Under the pieces are notes generated by a model. The model did not search any database and had not been told where the DNA came from. It worked only from the letters and a program-made list of their open reading frames with translations. Of a DNA stretch of 9,484 bases, positions 1 to 9,400 are shown piece after piece. Location: the NCBI GenBank assembly GCA_910586715.1, contig CAJUJG010000044.1, forward strand, positions 19,908 to 29,391. Reading direction: 5' to 3'. Made by a program: the position numbers and the translations under genes. The stretch is from an uncultured Lachnospiraceae bacterium (GTDB lineage: Bacteria > Bacillota > Clostridia > Lachnospirales > Lachnospiraceae). Within the stretch, counting starts at the first letter, position 1; each line of letters begins with the position of its first letter.

Positions 1-76
1 CGTTGAAGACAGATGTAAGTACGTTGAAGACAGATGTAAGTACGTTGAAGACAGATGTAAGTACGTTGAAGACAGA
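1..76 (+). repeat. 21-bp direct tandem repeat, three exact copies plus a partial
   Basis: A 21-bp unit starting cgttgaagacagatg occurs without mismatch at 1-21, 22-42 and 43-63. A fourth copy matches for 13 bases from 64 and then diverges. It lies inside the coiled-coil gene and encodes the heptad LKTDVST, so gain or loss of a unit preserves the frame. The array probably continues beyond the left edge. Confidence 0.95.
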
Positions 77-434
77 CATGGATAGTGTAAAGGCTGAAAT
101 AGTTGTTATGAAGGCAGATATAAACGACATGAAGGCAGATATAAACGACACGAAGGCAGATATAAACGACATGAAGGCAGATATAAACGACATGAAGGCA
201 GATATAAACGACACGAAGGCAGATATAACCATACTCAAAGACGATGTTCATGGTATTCATTTACATCTTGAAAATGTAACCGATAAAAATATACAAATAT
301 TAGCTGAAAATTATCTTCCGGCAGCAAAACGATATGAAAAGGCAACGGCTCAAATAGATGCGATGCAGGCAGATATAGACGTTATGAAGCTGGTTATTGC
401 AGACCACTCTGAAAAGCTGAATAAATTAGCATAA
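1..434 (+). CDS. Heptad-repeat coiled-coil protein, 5'-truncated (hypothetical)
   Basis: The reading frame is already open at the left edge (first whole codon at 3) and stops at 432-434, so the N-terminus is missing. The visible 143 residues begin with LKTDVST heptads, pass through MKADIND/TKADIND heptads, and end in a non-repetitive tail containing HLHLENVTDKNIQILAEN and then more coiled coil (AQIDAMQADIDVMK, HSEKLNKLA). Met/Leu/Thr and Ile/Val fall 4 and 3 residues apart, as expected for d and a core positions. Lys and Asp then sit at e and g and could form inter-helix salt bridges. No signal peptide or membrane segment is visible in this part. From memory, small Firmicutes proteins of unknown function share the 'LEN-x-x-x-x-NIQ-x-x-AE' segment after a coiled coil; this was not checked. 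No function is assigned. The gene lies 58 bp before the methylesterase with no terminator between, so read-through is possible. Being a real gene is likely because the repeats keep the frame; the role is unknown. Confidence 0.8.
   Translation, partial: LKTDVSTLKTDVSTLKTDVSTLKTDMDSVKAEIVVMKADINDMKADINDTKADINDMKADINDMKADINDTKADITILKDDVHGIHLHLENVTDKNIQILAENYLPAAKRYEKATAQIDAMQADIDVMKLVIADHSEKLNKLA
108..233 (+). repeat. Six 21-bp repeats organised as two 63-bp units
   Basis: The unit atgaaggcagatataaacga plus a final c is repeated at 108, 129, 150, 171, 192 and 213. Copies three and six start with acg instead of atg, so the order is Met-Met-Thr twice: a 63-bp higher-order unit (108-170 and 171-233). 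The final copy diverges in its last bases. Each unit encodes one MKADIND or TKADIND heptad. This pattern fits an older 21-bp expansion followed by a recent 63-bp duplication. Confidence 0.95.
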
Positions 435-492
435 TGTCTATATTAGCACATAAAAAAATAACAGCCGCATATGCGACGGAAAGAGAGGAACA

Positions 493-3228
493 ATGAGAAG
501 ACACAAAACAAAATCATTTTTGGCAATCGCTATAGCAGGCGTAATGCTTATGTCTGGAATGACAGTAATAGCTACGGAACCTGCCGGCATCACAGCGGAA
601 TCTCCAAAGAAAATGGAGGGCAAGAACGAAAACGGGAATATTGACGTTTATGACTTCGGCGCCGCAGACCTTGGCGAGGGCTATAATACCATGCTTACCA
701 AAAGCGTCTTAAACGGATTTTATCCCGGAAAGGCGGCAGGTGCGGTCGGCGAGAATATCACATCGTTTGCCGTAAAAAATAAGGCTGGCGAGACTTTATT
801 TGCATTTGACGACGGCGGAAACAAAAATACGCACAGACTGCGTACCGTCAATAAGGACGTGACAAGATACGACGAGAAGTCGCTCAAATTTGCGGGAAAT
901 ACTTATAATGGGTATATCTACTCAAACAAGGCAATGACAGATGCCGTCAATTTAAGCATTTACGCGGAGTCAGGTGATATTATCACTGTTGCAGCAAGTG
1001 CGAATTCTGCAAAGAGCGTCAACACATATACTTTGGAAAGCCCGAGCGGTGTAAAGACGGAGCAGAATCATACAGGCTTGGAGAACGGTACGGTTCTTAC
1101 ATATTATGCATCGGAAACGGGGATGCACAAGCTCTATACACTGACCGAAAAACTGGTTGTGGCAAGAGTGACAGTAGAAAGCCCCGCAAGGGTTTCGGTA
1201 TCCGGTACGGTAGCTGCGCCTGCGGATATTCCGGCAGGTTATAAGATTGTATTTAAAAGCAGGGAGTCCGGTGAAGTGACGACTGCACCTGTACAGGGCG
1301 GAACATATACGGCAAGCTTGTGTGAGCAGTATACTTACGATGTTTCTCTTGAGGGCGCAAATTCATATGTGATTAACAGCGCGCGCGAGCTTGCACTTGC
1401 AAAAGGTGCAGGAGCGACGTCTTTTGACATCAATGTGAATGCGGTTGATCTTGTGACAATCACAGGAAAAATCAAGGGGCTTGGCGCTTCAGAGCTTGAA
1501 AAGCTTGCACTTGTTTTTGTTTCGGACGAGATTTACAAGCCGGAAATCAGCATTAACGGCGATGCGTATACCCTTTATCTTGAAAAGGGCATAAACTATG
1601 ACATTCATGCAGGCATGGTTAATGACTATGCGCTTACACGCAGAAGTATAGCGGCAACGGAAAACGCAGCAAAGGATTTCGTGTTTGAAAAGAAACCTAC
1701 GTATAAGGTAAATATTGCACTGGACGGCGCAGCTGCGCGTGACCTTGCCGGTGCGGAGTTTGTTTTCACGAACTTAGATGAGGAAGGCTATGTATACACA
1801 TTTACGGGAAGCGAAGGGATTCGTTTAAGAGACGGCGTGTACAAGGTGGAAGTAAAGAGCGATACTTATACACAAAAGCTTACGTCTAACGTAAAGGTTG
1901 ACGGCAAGAACATGACAAAAACGATCAGTTTTGCAAAAGAAGCACAGGAAGAAAAGACTGCGTACAGACCTGTACTTCAGGTAGGCAAGAAAGGCTTTGA
2001 GTTCCAGTCAATCAATGACGCACTGCTTGCGGTTTACTATATGGACAGACCGAACAACGAGCGTGTCACGATTGAAATTCAGCCGGGTAATTATGAAGAG
2101 ATGCTTGTCATCGGGCTGCCCAATATTACGCTGAAAAATGCAAGCAAAACACCAAGTCTGCAAACTTTAAACAAAGGCGTTGATATTGATAAAAACGCGG
2201 TGCGTATCACATCGTACTATGGACATGGCTACAACTATTACAGCATGGGTGAAGACGGTCGCTGGAGTGAGCGTGTGCTGAAAGTCAGCACGGATAACGG
2301 ATGTGCGACATACAAGAATACGAACAAACTGTGGAATGCAACAGTGGCTGTATCGGCTGACGGATTTAGCGCAGAGGGTATTATTTTTGAAAATTCTTTC
2401 AATCAGTATATTTCAGAGAAAGAAGCAAATGATACGGTAGTGGCGTTAAGCGACGCGCCGAAGGGCGAGAAGGATACGCCGCGTGTTTCCATGAAGGCAG
2501 GCAGTACGGCAGTGCAGAATAAACCTATGATAGAGCGTGCTTCTGCAGTTGGAATTGACAACGGCTACAAGCAGATTTACTTTGATAACTGCAAATTTAT
2601 CGGAAGACAGGATACACTGTTTGGCGGAACCGGTTCGACCGCAGCGTTCTATAACTGTTCTGTTTATGGCGCGGTAGATTATATTTACGGCGGGATGACC
2701 GCAGTATTTGCAAAATGTGACCTTGTATTTAACACAAGCGAGGACCCGAACGACACAGGCTACATCACGGCAGCACAGCAGAACGCAGGCGAGAGAGGTT
2801 ATCTGATGTACAACTGTACTGTAAAATCGACGACACCAGGCGTTGATACGGCATCGGTTAAGACTTCTAAGCCGGGACTGTTCGGAAGACCGTGGAAGGC
2901 TGATACGAGCGAGGTATTGTTCTACAAGACAATTATTGAGCAGACTGACTTCAACGGTGTAAGCGAGTCCCTGATTCAGCCGAAGGGTTGGATTAACACG
3001 CTGAGCGGCGAGTCGCCGTTTATGCAGGAATATGCTTCCGTAGAATCGACAGGAGCAGTATCCGACACAAGCGCACGCGCAGACTGGACGGCAATCCTGA
3101 GTGCAGGCGCGGACGGAAACGTAACGCTTTCGGACAAAACAACGGTTGTAAACGACAATACGGTAGTTGCGGCATTCTTAGGTGACTGGAATCCGTTTGC
3201 CGGAAAAGATATGAGTATTGTGCAATAA
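493..3228 (+). CDS. Secreted pectin methylesterase (CE8 pectinesterase), multimodular
   Basis: Predicted to hydrolyse methyl esters of homogalacturonan outside the cell, releasing methanol and leaving polygalacturonate. A signal peptide is clear: basic MRRHKTK, a hydrophobic core, and likely cleavage after Ala27 (V-I-A). Residues ~30-232 form a beta-rich module containing HRLRT and TRYDEKS. Three short beta domains follow at ~234-317, 318-401 and 402-483, resembling carboxypeptidase-regulatory/Cna-B-like folds. The CE8 beta-helix spans ~494-890: GNYEE at 532-536, QDTLF with Gln706 and Asp707 (general acid), VDYIYG with Asp729 (nucleophile), and FGRPW with Arg799. The first Gln of the family's usual QAVAL motif appears to be Ser684. 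Family catalytic domains are usually ~300-350 residues, so over half of this 911-residue protein is accessory. There is no wall anchor or transmembrane tail, so it is probably released. The ATG at 493 is supported by GAGAGGA just upstream (short spacing) and by the signal peptide starting there. The coding sequence ends in TAA TAA TAG. Confidence 0.96.
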   Translation: MRRHKTKSFLAIAIAGVMLMSGMTVIATEPAGITAESPKKMEGKNENGNIDVYDFGAADLGEGYNTMLTKSVLNGFYPGKAAGAVGENITSFAVKNKAGETLFAFDDGGNKNTHRLRTVNKDVTRYDEKSLKFAGNTYNGYIYSNKAMTDAVNLSIYAESGDIITVAASANSAKSVNTYTLESPSGVKTEQNHTGLENGTVLTYYASETGMHKLYTLTEKLVVARVTVESPARVSVSGTVAAPADIPAGYKIVFKSRESGEVTTAPVQGGTYTASLCEQYTYDVSLEGANSYVINSARELALAKGAGATSFDINVNAVDLVTITGKIKGLGASELEKLALVFVSDEIYKPEISINGDAYTLYLEKGINYDIHAGMVNDYALTRRSIAATENAAKDFVFEKKPTYKVNIALDGAAARDLAGAEFVFTNLDEEGYVYTFTGSEGIRLRDGVYKVEVKSDTYTQKLTSNVKVDGKNMTKTISFAKEAQEEKTAYRPVLQVGKKGFEFQSINDALLAVYYMDRPNNERVTIEIQPGNYEEMLVIGLPNITLKNASKTPSLQTLNKGVDIDKNAVRITSYYGHGYNYYSMGEDGRWSERVLKVSTDNGCATYKNTNKLWNATVAVSADGFSAEGIIFENSFNQYISEKEANDTVVALSDAPKGEKDTPRVSMKAGSTAVQNKPMIERASAVGIDNGYKQIYFDNCKFIGRQDTLFGGTGSTAAFYNCSVYGAVDYIYGGMTAVFAKCDLVFNTSEDPNDTGYITAAQQNAGERGYLMYNCTVKSTTPGVDTASVKTSKPGLFGRPWKADTSEVLFYKTIIEQTDFNGVSESLIQPKGWINTLSGESPFMQEYASVESTGAVSDTSARADWTAILSAGADGNVTLSDKTTVVNDNTVVAAFLGDWNPFAGKDMSIVQ

Positions 3229-3249
3229 TAATAGTGGGTGAAACGCAAG

Positions 3250-3296
3250 AACCTCCATCCTTAAGTCTGAAAAGCGGCTTTAGGGTGGGGGTTTTT
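3250..3296 (+). terminator. Rho-independent terminator after the methylesterase
   Basis: The arms 3250-3267 and 3276-3293 pair almost completely (a few G-U pairs and one T-T mismatch) around an 8-base loop, with a C/T-rich left arm and a G-rich right arm. Five T residues follow at 3292-3296. It begins 22 bp after the first stop codon and should end the methylesterase transcript, separating it from the lyase gene. Confidence 0.9.
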
Positions 3297-3338
3297 AATT
3301 AGTGTCTAATTGTCCTGTATAAATTTTATGCCAACATA

Positions 3339-3367
3339 TTGAAAAAACTAGGAACCTTTGCTAAAAT
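3339..3367 (+). promoter_or_regulatory. Sigma-A-type promoter for the lyase gene
   Basis: TTGAAA at 3339-3344 and TAAAAT at 3362-3367 are separated by exactly 17 bases. TG at 3359-3360 makes an extended -10 (TGCTAAAAT). Transcription would start near 3374, leaving a leader of roughly 100 bases before the lyase start. It follows the terminator directly, which supports an independent transcription unit. This was judged by eye against the consensus; no start site has been mapped. Confidence 0.6.
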
Positions 3368-3390
3368 GATATTATTTCATAAAGTAAAAA

Positions 3391-3443
3391 TTGCGCAAAA
3401 TTTTATAATAAATGGAACAAATTGCAACGGAAATTTTGTGCAG
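3391..3443 (+). promoter_or_regulatory. Long inverted repeat in the lyase leader
   Basis: Positions 3391-3403 (ttgcgcaaaattt) can pair with 3431-3443 (aaattttgtgcag) over 13 positions with two G-U pairs, around a 27-base loop. It lies downstream of the predicted promoter and ends about 18 bases before the ribosome binding site. It could be an mRNA hairpin affecting stability or translation, or a binding site for a regulator. No T-run follows, so it is not a terminator. The function is inference; AT-rich DNA can form such arms by chance. Confidence 0.4.
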
Positions 3444-3460
3444 ATTACACAACTCAAAAC

Positions 3461-3471
3461 AAGGAAGGGAG
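3461..3471 (+). promoter_or_regulatory. Ribosome binding site deciding the lyase start
   Basis: The purine-rich stretch aaggaagggag is followed by two in-frame ATGs, at 3472 and 3478. The first abuts the purine stretch with no spacer. The second is about 6-7 bases away, the usual spacing, so 3478 was chosen. The choice changes only two residues (Met-His) before the signal peptide. Confidence 0.75.
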
Positions 3472-3477
3472 ATGCAT

Positions 3478-6400
3478 ATGAGCAGATTAGGGAAAAGTTT
3501 TAAAAACAGATTCCTGCGGCGGGCGTTGGCGATGGCACTGGCGGGCACGATGGTGATGTCGGGAATGCCGGTTTCCGTTGCTGCTGAATCGCCAGAATCC
3601 AAGACATCCATTGAAACAGAAGTTCAGGGAGCATCGGTTTCAGAGGAAGTGGCAGAAGACGAAGAGGTAGAACAGAAGGAATCATCGGAAGCGGAGACGC
3701 AGGAGAAAGAGAGTGTGAAGCCGACCGAGGAAACGGAAACTGCTTCAAAAACGGAAACTACGACAACGGAAACAGATAAAGAAACGCAAAAGTCGTCAGA
3801 GGAGACATCTAAAGAGTCGACGAATTCCAGCGAAATCAGGGAAAGTGAAGAATCCGAGAGCGAATCGGAGGAGACCTCTGAGACAGAAGGGTCTGAGGAG
3901 GAGAATGAGGCAAACAGTTTTACATCAAATGATGCAGCTCTTGCAGAGGGGCATTCATATGCATTATGGGATGTGAATGGATTAGTACAAAATGATAAAG
4001 GGACAACAAGTGGAATACAAAGTACAAAAGGCATATATAAAAATTCCGAAAACGATAATGATATTTTATTTGTAGACGCTATAGCTGATAATGCTAAATT
4101 TGCGGTTTCAAATGAGGGTGACAGGATTCAAATAAATTTTAATACAAAAATTTATATACCTGTGAAGGTGGATAATAATGTAGCCAAAATAATACTATAC
4201 CAGTCAGGAGTTAGTAAAAAAGAAAATCTTATGGTTGCTAACCAAGACAGCAGTGGCAATGCAAAGAGCTATTTTGCTATTTCAGAAGCAGAAGGAAATT
4301 TACAAGAAGCAGAGTGTACTGCGTTTGATTTGGGCGAGACTGTAAGTGGAAGAAAATATTATAAGACAGAGTGGACTTGCACATTGAAGGATAGTGTGAG
4401 TTCTGCCCTTATTTGTGTTGAAGTAAAAGATGCAAACAATTATGTGACAAAAATCATTAGTGGAAAAGAGGTAGAAAAACCAAGAGACGACGTATATGAT
4501 GATGCAGCAGGCGATTCCGCAGACCTCGTAAAATATAATATGGAGGGCTATGCAAACAATTATGGTGTCACAGGCGGTGGCGCCATGAAAATTGACGCAG
4601 CTAATTATCATAAAGTAGGCACAGCAGAAGAATTCTTACAGGCGCTTGTAGACATAAAAAAGGCGTCAAAGCCGTCTGTAATCAGGATAACAAAAAATTT
4701 AAATCTTGGCTGTAATGAAATTAAAAATATCTCTAATTATAGTCAGGTTATAAGTGCGCATAAAAATCAGCCGCTTTGCTCTCCTGTTTTGGGAACTAAA
4801 GATGAGCCGGGGACAGGCGTTTCAATGCTGTCATTGGATGGATTTCAGAACTTGACAATTTTTTCAACAAACGGGGCAGCTATTAAACATTGTTGTATCG
4901 TGTTGAAGGACAGTAAGAATATTGTTTTTAGAAATCTTGTTTTTGATGAACTTTGGGAGTGGGACGATCTCGTTTACTATAAAGCGGATGAAAACGGCGA
5001 CCCCGAGCTGAAAAATGGCGAGCTGCAATTGACGCAAGGTGATTATGATAGAAATGACTGGGATTACATAGGCGTAGATATGAACAGTGATGGAATATGG
5101 ATTGACCACTGCACCTTCTACAAGTCATATGACGGAGTCATTGATATAAAAAATCCAAAAGAAGATGGAGAGGAGCGCGTTACAGTATCATGGTGCAGAT
5201 TTGAGGGAAAGAGTGCACCTGATAAGAACGGAAATCACCCGTTTTATGACAAACAGCTTGAGTGGCTTAAGGAAAACATAGACAGCACAAACTATTACAG
5301 GGCGCTTATGAGCGAAGAAGGAACATCTGTTGCGGTAACGGCTACAGATGGAAAAATATTTACGAAAACGCAGAGTGCAACGATACAAGGTGAAGGCTTT
5401 TCGGATTCTCTTATTGAATCCTATACCCTTGGACAGAAAAAGACACATCTTTTGGGACAAGGAGACAAGGCTACAAACGCAGTAGGGATACGTGCAACAT
5501 TTGCAAATAATATATATAAAAATTCAATGGACAGAATGCCAAGGCTTCGTTTTGGCAATGCGCACATGTATAATACGGTATTGGATGCGTCAGACATTTA
5601 TTATGCACACAGATTGGAAGGCGGCGATTCAGAAGAGGCAGAGGCTGAAAGAAAAAAGCTTGACGGTCATTTGGTAAGTAATGGTGCAATTTCCACGATG
5701 AATGGAAATGTGTTTATTGATACATGTTATATAGATGGAATTGAAGGACCTATTCTTTCAGGAAACGGTGACAGCGAACCGGGATATATTGGCTGGGACA
5801 ACTGTAAGTATAAAAAAGGTAACGATACACCTGAGTTGGATATTCAGTATAAGAATAATGCTGACAATAAAGATTATAAATTAACAAAAGAGGCATTTAC
5901 AAATAAGCTGCCGGAGAACTATGTATATAGTCTTTACACAGGGGAGTTGGATAATTTAAGGGAATACCTTTCAAATAAGACAGGTGCGGGCGTTGTTTCG
6001 ATGACGGACTTGCAGTGGACTAAGGTTTCTTATGGTGACGGAAATACAGATAACTCTAATCCGACTAATTGGGATCCGAGTGCAGATAATGATCCTTCAG
6101 AAGATGAAGGAACAGAGCCGCCAGAACCGGACAATCCTCCCGTTGTACAGAATGACAAAGAATTAAGGGCGGATACATTAGATACACAAGCGGCGCTTAC
6201 GGCTGATTTGAAGGTAAATGATTACTTTACCGTTACAAAAGGATGCGAAGTCGCAGAAGGCTCGGCAACAATAAATGATATAACATTCACAAAATATATT
6301 AAGCTTTCAACCAAAGGTTCGAAAGAAAATAGCATACAGATTACTTCATCCGGCAAGGGTACGGCGACGGTATATGTTGCGTCAAATGATGGAATAGCAG

Positions 6401-9400
6401 TAAAGACTGTACAGCTTCTTGATTCTACAGGCAAAGTTGTGGCAGATTTTGTAAGTGATGTCACACAGGCGGAAGCAGTCACATTACAGATACCGGAAGC
6501 AGGCACTTATTATGTTGCATCGGCAGATGGGGAGTTGCATGTATATGGTATTGATCTTAAGGAAGATGAGAGTTCAGGGGAAGAAGCTCCTATTATTGAG
6601 TTCAGTCTTAGCGCGGATGAAATAAAGTGGATAAATCTCACACAAAATAGTGATGGTAAAGATCAACGCGAACTGAAGGAAAAGTACCGAAGAAATGGAT
6701 TTACGATACAGGCGACAGAGGCTAATACGGTTGTAGTAGATAAGAGTAAGAAAAGTGTAGATGGAAAGCAATTTACGCAAAGAATTAAATTAGGATCTGC
6801 AGGCAGCGCTGATAGCCGCAGTATTCGTTTTAAAGCAGAAACAGCAGGTACACTTACGGTATTTGAGGCAAGCGCATCAACAAAAGAATCAAGAGAGTGT
6901 CGCTTATATAAAGTGGGTACAACGCAGCCTATATTAACAGAGGAAGCGCCTACGGGTGATCCTGTAAAGAAAACATTTGAAATTACAGAGCCGGGCGAGT
7001 ATTATGTTACGGGAAGCGGCGCTATTAATATTTGCTATATTGCATTCTCTAACCAAACAGGAGGAATCACTCCTCCCGACCCAGGTGAGTATGCACCGGA
7101 GGAAGTCGATGCGGAATGGACAACCTTACCTGCCCTTATAGCGGAAAGTGTGTATGATGCAGAGGATGCTAAGGATGCATCAAAAGTAATGTACAATTTG
7201 GAAGGCTATGCAGGCGCAGCAAATGTTACAGGCGGCGGTCTTATTAGAGAAGATACCGCAGGATATTATAAAGTAACGGACGAAAAAGAATTTCTTGAGG
7301 CACTGTCAGAGGTTCGGAATGTTACGGACAGACCGAATGTAATTGAGATCACCACAGACCTGAACCTTGGAAAACTTGAACTTAAAGAGAAATTCGGCTT
7401 GAATATACTGGCGAAGGGCGAAAAGACGGAAGATGGTAAAAATGGTGACTTTAGCGCTGTCATAAAAGCATATACAATACAGCCAAGAATGCATCCGACG
7501 TTGAAAAAGACAGGTGTTTCTTACTTAAATATGCATGCTTTTCAAAACCTGACAATTTTTTCAAAGAATGGAGCGACCATTAAACATGCAGGCTTAAAAT
7601 TTGAAGATGTGTCCACCAAAAACGTGATTATTAGAAATCTTGCGTTTGATGAGCTTTGGGAGTGGGATGAAGGTGGTCGTGACGCAAAAGGAGAATATAA
7701 GGTTCCTGGTGATTATGACATAAATGACTGGGATTATATAACGATTGATGAACATGCGGAAGGAATATGGATTGACCATTGTACTTTTTATAAGTCATAT
7801 GATGGTCTGATTGATATTAAGAATAATTCAAACGACAATAATTATTATCAGCGTGTGACGATTTCATGGTGTGAATTTCTGCCCGGAAGTAAGGACAATG
7901 TTTTCTTTAATGAGCAGGTGAAATGGCTTGAGGATAATATCAATAATGAAGAGGTAGAGATAGCATACTACAGACAATTGCGCAAGGAAAAAATGAAAGC
8001 GCCTAATGCAGATAAAACGATGAGCGCAAAAGATGTATGGTGGTATGTATATGGACAAAAGAAAGCGCATTTGCTTGGTTCGGCTGACAGTGCGACTGCA
8101 GATAAAGTAATGCGTGTGACATTTGCGAATAACTACCACAAAAACGCAATGTCCAGACTGCCAAGATTACGTTTTGGTAAGGTGCATGAATATAACTGTG
8201 TATTTGATGCGCAGCAAATGGACGTGCAGTATCAAATAGGAAATCCGCATATTACCGGAAATGGTGCAATTTCAGCATGCAATGGCGAGATGCTTCTTGA
8301 AAATTGCTACATTAGAGGTCTTAGATCTCCATTGCGTTCAGGTTATAGCAGCAGCAAGGATGATAGGGGATACATTAATGCCGTCGATAGTGTTTATTAC
8401 TATATAGATAAAAATACAAAGCAGATGCAGCTGACAACGCCTGAAATTTCAGAGAGCTCTGCTGGCAAGAAAATTACGGATGAAGTTAAGTTCAAAGAAA
8501 AATTACCGGAAGGATATGTTTTTACTACCCGTGATGCAACACAGCTTTACAAAACGGTAGTACCATATGCAGGCGCAGGAAAGCTTGATATGACTACTGT
8601 GCAGTGGGAAGCAACGAACTATGGAACAAACAATGTAGGAAGTGAAACGCCTGCATCACCGTCTCAAATTGAGCCGGCAATACCAAGCGAGTATGACGAA
8701 ATGCCGACAACGCCGTGGGATGATCCGGAGAATCCGGACAACCCTCCTACAGAGCCAACCACAATAGACGCTCCAACCGCATCACCTGCGCAAGAGGCGC
8801 AGTTCCCGAGCACAGGCGGCGAGATTACATTAGACTGCACAACAGACGGCGCAACGATTTATTATACAATCAGTGACGCGGAGTCTGGATTAACAGACCC
8901 TGCAGACGCGGCGAACGCAAACCGTGTACCGTATGATAAAGGAACAAAGATACCAATCACGAAAGAAACTTATATTTGGGCAGTGGCAGTAAAGGATAAC
9001 AAAACAAGCGAACCGCTTAAATGCCATTACACGGTTCTTGCGGAAGGTGCAGTTGTAAGACCAGCAGCAAAGCCGGGTCCTGCATATCCTGTAGTAAGCG
9101 GAACAACGATTACATTGACCACGACAGATACAGTTGATACTATCTACTACACGACAGGAAGCACGCCCGATGCTGCAGCTGATCCCACCAAGGAAGACAG
9201 CGGACGTTTGATTTATAATAGTGAAACGGGAATTGTTATTACGGAAGCAGTAACGATTAAAGCGGTTGCAAAGAAAGGCGGTAAATACAGCGAGGTTGCA
9301 GTTTTTACTTACACAATAAAAGCAGAGGATCCGGAAGAAAAGGATCGTGTGAAAGCACCCGCAGCAACTCCGGCAGCAGGCGAGGTTGCGGCAGGAACGC

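Noticed and set aside
1..233. Possible CRISPR-like array of short direct repeats
   Set aside because: The 21-bp units are directly adjacent with no spacers and are in frame as protein heptads.
435..492. Promoter for the methylesterase, and the palindrome cgcatatgcg at 466-475
   Set aside because: TATATT at 439-444 has no matching -35, and TTAGCA/CATAAA is weak. A 10-bp palindrome alone is not enough for an operator, so transcription may come from upstream.
3391..3409. Alternative promoter TTGCGC ... TATAAT (TATAAT at 3404-3409)
   Set aside because: The gap between the two boxes is only 7 bases, and no other acceptable -35 lies 16-18 bases upstream. The 3339-3367 promoter is far better.
3422..3436. 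Catabolite (CcpA) cre-like site near ttgcaacgga
   Set aside because: Only the left half resembles the consensus, with a mismatch in the central CG, and the right half does not fit.
3624..4034. Minus-strand open frame of 136 residues, Ser/Val-rich
   Set aside because: It is the antisense of the Glu/Ser/Thr-rich linker; repetitive GAA/GAG/TCN codons keep the opposite strand free of stops. No independent evidence of coding.
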